Source of the DNA: Firmicutes bacterium HGW-Firmicutes-10
GTDB taxonomy: Bacteria > Bacillota_I > Bacilli_A > Erysipelotrichales > Erysipelotrichaceae
Direction: 5' to 3'
DNA length: 5,448 nt
Assembly (NCBI GenBank): GCA_002841605.1
Contig: PHAF01000126.1
Span: 1 to 5,448, forward strand
Shown piece by piece: positions 1 through 4,552 of the stretch. Position 1 is the stretch's first letter. The number at the start of each line of letters is the position of its first letter. The translations under genes were made by a program, and so were the position numbers. The notes beneath the pieces are model-generated. The model was not told the origin of the DNA, did not search any database, and was given only the letters and a program-made list of their open reading frames with translations.

Positions 1-801
1 GCCCATTCCGTTGAAAATTGCGAATGCAGATATCATAGCAGTAACCGTTCTTTGACTCAACCCGACATAATCCGTACCAATGCCAAAGGTCAATCCGATC
101 AACATTAAACCAATCATCGTTCCGATGATAAAGTTGATGTACAAACCTAAGAAGTGTTTCGATTTTACCATTTCGCTCGGAAGAAAGTTATCTAGATTTC
201 CGTTTTTGTTTTGAATATTATCAAAAACTTCTGTCTCCTTTTCGGTTGGATAACGAAAAGGAATAGCCAATATGGGGATCAACACAGCGTAGGCCAGTCC
301 TAAGTATAAAAAAGTATTCATAACACCAAAATTGCTGATCAGATTTCGAACGATTGGCGCAACGACAAGAGGCGACATTCCAAATCCGATAAGAACCAAA
401 CCAACCGCAAATCCTCTTTTATCAACAAACCACTTTGCCACTACATTAATAATGGCACCATAAGCAATACCGACACCTGCACCGGTAATCATCCCATAAG
501 TCACAACTAAATGTGCAACTCCTGTAGCGAAGGTGGATAAGATCCATCCCAAAGAAACTAAAAAACCACCAAAAATCAACAAAATTCGTGGATGAATTTT
601 TTCTATCACTTTTCCGCTCAACAACATAAACAACGCATAGAACGCCAAAGCTGCCATGTACGGAAGACCGCTTTGAGCAGAGCCGAGACTAAATAGTTCT
701 TCTAATGAGCTTCGAAAAATACTATATGAATAAACGGTGCCCAGTAGCATCATAATGATAATTCCGTTGAGTATATATATCCATCGAACTTGTTTATTCA
801 T
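1..801 (-). CDS. OFA-family MFS transporter (oxalate/formate antiporter-like), C-terminus cut off
   Basis: The first 267 codons of a major facilitator superfamily permease are visible, and the frame is open to the window edge. Family members run to about 400 residues, so roughly a third is missing. Alternating hydrophobic segments fill the protein. Family-like motifs are GTVYSYSIF (residues 21-29), the glycine-rich stretch GAGVGIAYG followed by AKWF (about 107-125), KRG (128-130) and GFGMSP (139-144). A hydrophilic central loop (KETEVFDNIQNKNG, around residue 200) separates the two six-helix halves. The start at 801 is preceded by GAGGAAAACGT, a well-spaced ribosome binding site. OFA members exchange or import small carboxylates such as oxalate, formate or pyruvate. 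The substrate cannot be read here. It has its own promoter and is separated from the next gene by a terminator. The MFS call is very sure and the OFA subfamily fairly sure. Confidence 0.88.
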   Translation of the reverse strand, partial: MNKQVRWIYILNGIIIMMLLGTVYSYSIFRSSLEELFSLGSAQSGLPYMAALAFYALFMLLSGKVIEKIHPRILLIFGGFLVSLGWILSTFATGVAHLVVTYGMITGAGVGIAYGAIINVVAKWFVDKRGFAVGLVLIGFGMSPLVVAPIVRNLISNFGVMNTFLYLGLAYAVLIPILAIPFRYPTEKETEVFDNIQNKNGNLDNFLPSEMVKSKHFLGLYINFIIGTMIGLMLIGLTFGIGTDYVGLSQRTVTAMISAFAIFNGMG

Positions 802-820
802 ACGTTTTCCTCATACATTT

Positions 821-840
821 CATGTAAATTAATATACATG
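821..840. promoter_or_regulatory. Palindrome over the transporter -10 box (possible operator)
   Basis: CATGTA (821-826) and TACATG (835-840) form perfect 6-bp arms around an 8-bp AT core. The element covers the -10 hexamer and the predicted transcription start. A second, smaller ACAT-TTC-ATGT repeat (815-825) overlaps it. This is a suitable place for a repressor to bind. No regulator gene is visible in the window, so function is inferred from position only. Confidence 0.4.
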
Positions 841-859
841 TTTTTTCAGAAATCATCAA
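831..859 (-). promoter_or_regulatory. Promoter of the OFA transporter gene
   Basis: On the minus strand, TTGATG (854-859) and TATATT (831-836) are separated by exactly 17 bp, a good sigma-A match. The predicted start near 824 gives a leader of about 23 nt ending in the GAGGA ribosome binding site. It lies downstream of the terminator at 946-967, so the transporter is probably transcribed on its own. Confidence 0.65.
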
Positions 860-945
860 CGACCTTAATCATTTTTTCAATGGTGTGACTCTTTATAAAA
901 AACCTTCTTTGTCAAGTCGTGGAAGTCCAACGATGAAAAAAAGTT

Positions 946-967
946 AAAAAAGAACCGTTTCCGGTTC
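946..967 (-). terminator. Rho-independent terminator after the small membrane gene pair
   Basis: Read on the minus strand this is GAACCG, a GAAA tetraloop, CGGTTC, then six T directly after the stem. It begins 18 nt beyond the stop codon of the 98-residue membrane protein gene. On the plus strand the stem is not followed by a clean T run, so it acts for the minus strand. It closes the proposed msrB-to-membrane-protein unit. Confidence 0.88.
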
Positions 968-985
968 AGTTTCTTAAACATGTTT

Positions 986-1282
986 TTATCGAGTGATAAT
1001 CTTGTTTTTACTTGTCAACGATACGATCAGCCAACCCAGCAAATAAGTGACCAGAATGACCGAAGTCATCACGACCATGATGACATAGCCCAAGGCAGCC
1101 CAACCGGTCGTATCTTGTGGAGCCACAAACAACAACATGGCTAAGAAGAACAATACCAGACCTACCGGCAGAATCAGTCCAAGTTTGTAACTGAAACGCG
1201 TATATTTTTTAAGTAATGTGATAATTGCGAAATAAGCGGCGCCGATGAGTACCGGCCAGATGTAAACGGCTAAACCTTCCAT
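986..1282 (-). CDS. Small integral membrane protein, YesK-like? (duplicate copy 2, 98 aa)
   Basis: This is a 98-residue, very hydrophobic protein with three or four predicted membrane segments (about residues 4-24, 35-54 and 61-89), a basic KKYTRF loop at 25-30 and a basic C-terminal tail. A short PQDTTGW stretch at 55-61 is the only polar loop on the other side. It is 59/94 identical to the gene just upstream and starts with the same 15 residues, MEGLAVYIWPVLIGA. The start at 1282 is chosen because GGAGGT lies 4 nt before it (1287-1292). An ATG five codons earlier would put that site inside the gene. Its size and GW-containing layout recall the YesK-like membrane proteins of Bacillota, but that is a weak resemblance from memory. 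The function is unknown. Confidence 0.8.
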   Translation of the reverse strand: MEGLAVYIWPVLIGAAYFAIITLLKKYTRFSYKLGLILPVGLVLFFLAMLLFVAPQDTTGWAALGYVIMVVMTSVILVTYLLGWLIVSLTSKNKIITR

Positions 1283-1357
1283 AAGTACCTCCTTCAAGGT
1301 GTTTTTTAATTAAACAATACCAAAGACTAATCTCACTTAATATACAACTGCTTCCCT

Positions 1358-1642
1358 TTACGCCTTTTTACTGACTAGCGATACGACAAACCAGCCCAAC
1401 AGGTATGTAGCTAAGATTACGGACATAACGATCGACATGATGATCATTGCCAACCCAATCCAACCAGATGGGTCTTGTGAAGCTATTACCCAGAAAATTG
1501 CTAGAAATATCAGAATTAAAGCCAATGCCAGAAAGAAACCAAATTTATAACCAAAGCGTGTGTATTTTTTAAGTAATGAGATAATTCCAAAATAGACTGC
1601 ACCGATAAGTACCGGCCAGATGTAAACAGCTAAACCTTCCAT
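1358..1642 (-). CDS. Small integral membrane protein, YesK-like? (duplicate copy 1, 94 aa)
   Basis: This 94-residue membrane protein is the upstream member of the tandem pair. Hydrophobic stretches fall at about residues 4-24, 34-54 and 61-89, with the conserved KKYTRF loop at 25-30, QDPSGW at 56-61 and TYLLGW at 79-84. The C-terminus is SKKA, where the partner has a longer basic tail. The start at 1642 is fixed by GGAGGT at 1647-1652 and by agreement with the paralogue. An in-frame ATG 22 codons upstream lacks this support and would read through the hairpin and promoter box. The intergenic gap to the paralogue is 75 nt, with no terminator or convincing promoter, so the pair is probably co-transcribed. 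It has its own promoter at 1680-1708. The function is unknown, and conservation of polar residues in both copies suggests a retained role. Confidence 0.8.
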   Translation of the reverse strand: MEGLAVYIWPVLIGAVYFGIISLLKKYTRFGYKFGFFLALALILIFLAIFWVIASQDPSGWIGLAMIIMSIVMSVILATYLLGWFVVSLVSKKA

Positions 1643-1645
1643 AAA

Positions 1646-1679
1646 TACCTCCAACAAGAAGAATTTTTCTTCTGAGGTA
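1646..1679 (-). promoter_or_regulatory. Leader hairpin able to mask the SD site of the 94-aa membrane protein gene
   Basis: In minus-strand RNA the SD segment (1646-1651) pairs over 6 bp with 1674-1679 (TACCTC against GAGGTA). Stacked on it, after a 5-nt bulge (1652-1656), is a 7-bp stem of 1657-1663 with 1667-1673 and a 3-nt loop. Full pairing needs RNA that starts upstream of 1679. A transcript started at about 1673 would lose the masking strand and keep only the upper stem. The pairing is visible in the sequence. Its effect on translation is inferred. Confidence 0.45.
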
Positions 1680-1705
1680 ACTGTATCATATATATTAGTA
1701 CAGTT
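1679..1705. promoter_or_regulatory. Inverted repeat AACTGTA-N13-TACAGTT, likely operator
   Basis: Perfect 7-bp arms lie at 1679-1685 and 1699-1705, with centres 20 bp apart (two helical turns). One arm contains the -10 hexamer and the other overlaps the -35 hexamer, so a bound dimer would block RNA polymerase. The arm spacing resembles the GTGTA-N13-TACAC type of site I associate with YtrA-type GntR repressors. That comparison is from memory, and no regulator gene is in the window. Confidence 0.5.
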
Positions 1706-1708
1706 CAA
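1680..1708 (-). promoter_or_regulatory. Internal promoter before the membrane protein pair
   Basis: On the minus strand TTGAAC (1703-1708) and TACAGT (1680-1685) are 17 bp apart, with TGA directly before the -10 hexamer giving an extended -10 (TGn). The predicted start lies near 1673, about 30 nt before the ATG at 1642. It would allow the pair to be expressed apart from msrB. Confidence 0.55.
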
Positions 1709-1752
1709 TCAATTTTATCTCAAAATCCCATATTTTTCACTAATTTATCACA

Positions 1753-2046
1753 TTAATCGCCATTTTCCTCGTGTGGTTGTGAAATCCGGTCATGAATGAT
1801 CCAAAAAACCATATAGACAATGACCGTCAAACCACTCAAACGCCATGTAATCAACGGATCAACGGGATTGAAAGTAAAAAACGGTGTTTCATTTCGCAGG
1901 TTGGAAAATGCGATCATGAAATACCAAATGAGTACCATACCACCATGCCAGATTCTCAATTTTGATTCTTTGCCTAGTTCATGAACGATCAAAAAATGTC
2001 CGCCGCCGACAACCAACGGTATGATTAAGTACCAAAACCATGACAT
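1753..2046 (-). CDS. Hypothetical small membrane protein (97 aa)
   Basis: This 97-residue protein has three hydrophobic segments at about residues 4-21, 35-50 and 66-84. A charged loop (HELGKESKLRIWH, 22-34) and a polar loop with RNETPFFTFNPVDP (51-64) lie between them, and the C-terminal tail is acidic (QPHEENGD). I do not recognise the family. The start at 2046 lies 6 nt after the stop of the SRPBCC gene. Its SD-like GGGGTGA is formed by the last codons and stop of that gene, which suggests translational coupling. No terminator is visible between this gene and the promoter at 1680-1708, so read-through into the duplicated pair is likely. It is unlike the duplicated pair in sequence despite a similar size. 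Confidence 0.75.
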   Translation of the reverse strand: MSWFWYLIIPLVVGGGHFLIVHELGKESKLRIWHGGMVLIWYFMIAFSNLRNETPFFTFNPVDPLITWRLSGLTVIVYMVFWIIHDRISQPHEENGD

Positions 2047-2052
2047 AACTCA

Positions 2053-2484
2053 TCACCCCGGACTTTCCAATGATTCCAACACGAAATCTCGAAACATGTT
2101 CATGGACTTTTGTGTTGCTTGTTGAAACAACTCGCCATGAACCGTCATATCTTCTTTAAAGCGAAACTCAACATCCATCAGCCAATGCGTTCTGCCATCG
2201 ACTTCCTCAAAATTATCAATACAGCGGTTCCATACATCCGAAACCTGATAAACACAACTGATATGTTTTGGCAGATGGTTTTCCTCTACAAACATTTCCA
2301 TCCGGACTTTATTATCTCCATGGAAATTCAGTACCCCGTGAAATCCCGGCTGAAAATCTTCTCCTGCGAAACGTTCGACGGATGCGAAATTCGGTTGCCA
2401 CCGTGCATACAAGGAAAAATCCGTATACAATTTTATCACTGTATCCCGGTCACAATCGATCCAACTCTCACAGATGTATTTCAT
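2053..2484 (-). CDS. SRPBCC (START/polyketide cyclase-like) superfamily protein
   Basis: This is a 143-residue soluble protein with the layout of small SRPBCC helix-grip proteins. An N-terminal strand (KYICESWIDC) is followed by a helix containing the typical DRDTVIKLYTDFSLYARWQPNF segment (about 12-33). Strands then follow around 48-115, including MDVEFRF at 103-109. A long C-terminal helix with QQATQKSMNMFRDFVLESLE (about 121-140) ends the protein. Such proteins bind hydrophobic ligands in an internal cavity, and some are enzymes or stress proteins. No ligand can be named. The start at 2484 has a strong AAGGAGG (2493-2499) 8 nt upstream, and the gap to msrB is 18 nt. It is almost certainly the second gene of the msrB operon. 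The fold assignment is fairly sure. The function is not known. Confidence 0.82.
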   Translation of the reverse strand: MKYICESWIDCDRDTVIKLYTDFSLYARWQPNFASVERFAGEDFQPGFHGVLNFHGDNKVRMEMFVEENHLPKHISCVYQVSDVWNRCIDNFEEVDGRTHWLMDVEFRFKEDMTVHGELFQQATQKSMNMFRDFVLESLESPG

Positions 2485-2502
2485 TGCTTTAACCTCCTTC
2501 GC

Positions 2503-2940
2503 TTAAAACAACTTCAAATACTCACCATAACCTTCTTTGATCAAATCTTCTTTACGAATAAAACGCAGCGCAGCTCCGTTGATACAGTAGCGTAGTCCGC
2601 CCTGATCCTTAGGACCATCGGTAAACACATGCCCCAGATGAGAATCTGCCAACGGACTTCTTACTTCCACCCGAAACATCCCATGGCTGAAATCCTTCTT
2701 CTCTACGATCTTCTCGATCGGGCGGGTAAAGCTTGGCCAGCCACAACCAGAATCAAACTTATCTTTCGAATGAAACAACGGTTCTCCCGATACGATATCA
2801 ACAAAAATACCTTCTTCTTCCAATGTTTCAAAAGGAGAAGTAAACGGGCGCTCCGTACCGTTTTGTTGAGTTACATAATATGACAAAGGATCCAAGGTGC
2901 GCTTAAGCTCTTCTTGGTCCGGCTTTTTATAGTTATTCAT
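2503..2940 (-). CDS. msrB: Peptide-methionine (R)-S-oxide reductase MsrB
   Basis: This cytoplasmic repair enzyme reduces the R epimer of methionine sulfoxide in proteins, usually recycled by thioredoxin. The 145-residue length is that of a stand-alone MsrB domain. Clear signatures are the N-terminal YYVTQQNGTERPF (21-33), GIFVDIVSGEPLF (44-56), SGCGWPSF (64-71), SHGMFRVEVRS (85-95), DSHLGHVF (99-106) and RYCINGAALRF (117-127). Cys119 is the expected catalytic cysteine and Cys66 the expected resolving cysteine. His101, His104 and Asn121 are the conserved active-site residues. The two CxxC pairs of zinc-binding MsrB forms are absent, as in Bacillus MsrB. There is no fused MsrA domain and no signal peptide. 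The start at 2940 has AGAGGG 7 nt upstream. It is the first gene after a promoter and leads the downstream small genes, suggesting they too respond to oxidative or envelope stress. Confidence 0.97.
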   Translation of the reverse strand: MNNYKKPDQEELKRTLDPLSYYVTQQNGTERPFTSPFETLEEEGIFVDIVSGEPLFHSKDKFDSGCGWPSFTRPIEKIVEKKDFSHGMFRVEVRSPLADSHLGHVFTDGPKDQGGLRYCINGAALRFIRKEDLIKEGYGEYLKLF

Positions 2941-2961
2941 CAGCTAACCCTCTTTTGTCAT

Positions 2962-2990
2962 ACTGTAACATAAGTGATAATTCCTTTCAA
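2962..2990 (-). promoter_or_regulatory. Promoter of the msrB operon
   Basis: On the minus strand TTGAAA (2985-2990) and TACAGT (2962-2967) are 17 bp apart, and TGT before the -10 hexamer makes it an extended -10. The predicted start near 2955 gives a very short leader of about 15 nt, containing the AGAGGG ribosome binding site. The -10 hexamer is the same as in the promoter at 1680-1708. No inverted repeat comparable to that promoter is present. Confidence 0.6.
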
Positions 2991-3010
2991 TTAATGTACT
3001 TTGACCATCA

Positions 3011-3043
3011 AAATAAAAGCAAGACTACACTTCAGTCTTGCTT
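3011..3043 (-). terminator. Rho-independent terminator after the GntP gene pair
   Basis: A perfect 10-bp stem, AAGCAAGACT (3017-3026) with AGTCTTGCTT (3034-3043), encloses a 7-nt loop. On the minus strand the stem runs into TTTTATTT. It lies about 110 nt past the stop of the downstream GntP gene and 20 bp before the msrB -35 box, so it insulates msrB. Confidence 0.85.
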
Positions 3044-3154
3044 GAACTTCGTTATAATTAATGTCGACACTTCTAGAACAACAAACGTCTTAATCCTAGA
3101 TCGAAAAAACGAAGTTTGCATATATATCTTCTCGTTTAAGAGGAAACAAAAAAA
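3044..3154 (-). other. Untranslated 3' region of the GntP transcript
   Basis: This AT-rich 111-nt stretch between the GntP stop codon and the terminator holds no convincing gene. A 9-bp inverted repeat, AACTTCGTT (3045-3053) and AACGAAGTT (3108-3116), could close a long-range stem next to the terminator. A 29-codon ATG frame (3032-3121) ends inside the terminator loop and has only a weak GAGAAG upstream, so it is not called. Confidence 0.4.
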
Positions 3155-4459
3155 TTATATTGAACTTAAAATCAACGAGACCGCCAGCGCGATAGTACCT
3201 GTAACAGCCGGAGCAAAAAAGACGTGTTTAAATGACTCTTTATGGGTTAAGCTCGATAGTGATAATAACGCTATTACAACTCCAGAGTGCGGGGTATTTG
3301 GCATGATTGTTGAAGAAATAGCAAGTATGCGATGTATGACTTCAGCCGAAATTCCTGTGGATAAGAGGAAACTTCCATGAGCTGAGACCATAATTCCAAT
3401 CGCTCCTGATCCAGATCCTGTTATTATAGAGAACAATACCGTAATCATTGCGGCAACGATTAATTTGGATGATGACTCACCAATGATTTTGCGTGTAAAA
3501 TCAGCAATCCCTCCAACATTGGCTATTACTTGACCAAATGCGATTGTTGAGGCTGTAGACAATAACGGAGACAATGCATCAATGGTACCAGAATTGATTA
3601 TTTCGATATGAGAAGTAATATAAGATCGATATATAAACATCTCAATTATTATGACAAACAGAAGAGCAATGATTAAAATTTGTGGAACATTTAACCAAGT
3701 TCCAACAATTATAAAGGAAATCAGCGCGATTAATGGTAATAAACTTAGAAATAACGAGGGGTTTCTTAATGATTCATCTTTGATGATATTCAAATGTTCG
3801 ATGGTTGTATTGCGACGCAACTCCCTTTTCATAACTACATTCATATAAAAAATTGATGAAATTACTGTTACTACCGAAGCAACGATTCCTATCAAAGGCG
3901 CAGCCATCAACGTAGTATTCAAAGTGTATGTTGGGATTATATTAATAACCGACGGAGATCCCGGAAGCATTGATGCGGTGAAAGTACCAAGACCAAGAAT
4001 TATTGGGATTGGTGATAACTTCCATGGTATTCTCATTTGAGAAAAAAGTGACTTTGCTAATGGGACAACCGCAAACATTACTACAAAAAGTGAAACACCT
4101 CCATATGTAAGTAATGCAGTTATTAAATAGACTGATATCATTCCGTGCATCGGGTTATTTCTGTCAATTACTTTTACAACAGACTGCGTAATTGTATTAA
4201 TTGCTCCACTTTTTTGTAAATACTTTGCCATGACTGAACCTAAAACAAAAATAAAGAAAAAGTTAAACACAAAACCTGTCAAATATGCTACATATGATCC
4301 TTTATCTCCAAATAAACTCTGAATAATATCCAAGCGACCCATAATGACAACTATAAGTGTTGCGATAGGAGCAGAAATCAAAACACTTAAGCGCTTAAAA
4401 GATGCAACAACTATCCATATTACTGCGATAAACACAGCTACAATCAACCAGAAATCCAT
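3155..4459 (-). CDS. GntP-family permease (complete)
   Basis: This 434-residue membrane permease of the gluconate/hydroxy-acid GntP family has about 12 hydrophobic segments throughout. Family landmarks are LPGSPSVINIIPT (165-177), TGSGSGAIGIM (347-357), ISAEVIHR (370-377) and NTPHSG (388-393), then LTHKESFKHVF (404-414). Members take up sugar acids or hydroxy acids by proton symport. The substrate here cannot be assigned, because no catabolic gene is visible. The start at 4459 is preferred because GAGGG lies 6 nt before it. An ATG nine codons earlier would encode an untypical basic leader and bury that site. Length is normal for the family. It follows a second GntP gene by 93 nt, with a hairpin between them and no clear separate promoter, so it is probably on the same transcript. 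The two proteins are clearly diverged. Confidence 0.92.
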   Translation of the reverse strand: MDFWLIVAVFIAVIWIVVASFKRLSVLISAPIATLIVVIMGRLDIIQSLFGDKGSYVAYLTGFVFNFFFIFVLGSVMAKYLQKSGAINTITQSVVKVIDRNNPMHGMISVYLITALLTYGGVSLFVVMFAVVPLAKSLFSQMRIPWKLSPIPIILGLGTFTASMLPGSPSVINIIPTYTLNTTLMAAPLIGIVASVVTVISSIFYMNVVMKRELRRNTTIEHLNIIKDESLRNPSLFLSLLPLIALISFIIVGTWLNVPQILIIALLFVIIIEMFIYRSYITSHIEIINSGTIDALSPLLSTASTIAFGQVIANVGGIADFTRKIIGESSSKLIVAAMITVLFSIITGSGSGAIGIMVSAHGSFLLSTGISAEVIHRILAISSTIMPNTPHSGVVIALLSLSSLTHKESFKHVFFAPAVTGTIALAVSLILSSI

Positions 4460-4496
4460 TTTTAACCCTCTACGATCTAATTTCAAATGATTAAAT

Positions 4497-4530
4497 AAGT
4501 AATCGATGACTTTGAAGTCATCGATTACTT
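4497..4530 (-). terminator. Strong hairpin between the two GntP genes (attenuating terminator or processing stem)
   Basis: A perfect 16-bp inverted repeat pairs 4497-4512 with 4515-4530, leaving only TG between the arms, so the real loop will be larger. It starts 22 nt past the stop of the upstream GntP gene. On the minus strand the stem is followed by TTATTTAATC, a poor T run, so termination is probably partial. It may instead protect or process the mRNA. Only 37 nt remain before the next ATG. Confidence 0.6.
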
Positions 4531-4552
4531 TAGCATGTTTTTATTATAATCG

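Larger units (their letters stand above)
986..1652 (-). repeat. Tandem gene duplication, unit about 360 bp
   Basis: The two membrane protein genes align with an offset of 360 bp. The best-preserved part is the 5' end. Positions 1239-1292 and 1599-1652, which include the SD site and the first 14 or so codons, match at 50 of 54 bases. Extending to 1201-1292 against 1561-1652 gives 81 of 92. Upstream of the SD sites similarity stops abruptly, so the promoter and leader hairpin belong to only one copy. The 3' halves are more diverged. This fits an old duplication with conservation or gene conversion at the N-terminus. Confidence 0.85.

Noticed and set aside
910..915. Perfect minus-strand TTGACA as a second transporter promoter
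   Set aside because: The nearest -10-like TATAAA is only 12 bp away and no hexamer occurs at 16-18 bp.
1643..1708. N-terminal extension of the 94-aa membrane protein from an ATG at 1708
   Set aside because: It would translate through the promoter, hairpin and SD site. The paralogue and GGAGGT support the start at 1642.
2110..2595. Plus-strand frame of 161 codons
   Set aside because: It is wholly antisense to the well-supported SRPBCC gene and the msrB end, and is composed like a shadow frame.
3031..3058. Plus-strand promoter TTCAGT-N16-TATAAT
   Set aside because: The -35 matches only half the consensus, overlaps the terminator stem, and no plus-strand gene follows.
3032..3121. 29-codon minus-strand frame in the GntP 3' region
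   Set aside because: The upstream GAGAAG is weak, the stop falls in the terminator loop, and the composition is unremarkable.
2955..3380. Plus-strand frame of 141 codons
   Set aside because: Its second half is antisense to the end of the GntP gene and its first half crosses the terminator stem. It has no SD site and no recognisable protein features.
4460..4486. Upstream ATG giving a nine-residue longer GntP protein
   Set aside because: GAGGG lies 6 nt before the ATG at 4459, and the extension MKLDRRGLK is unlike GntP N-termini.
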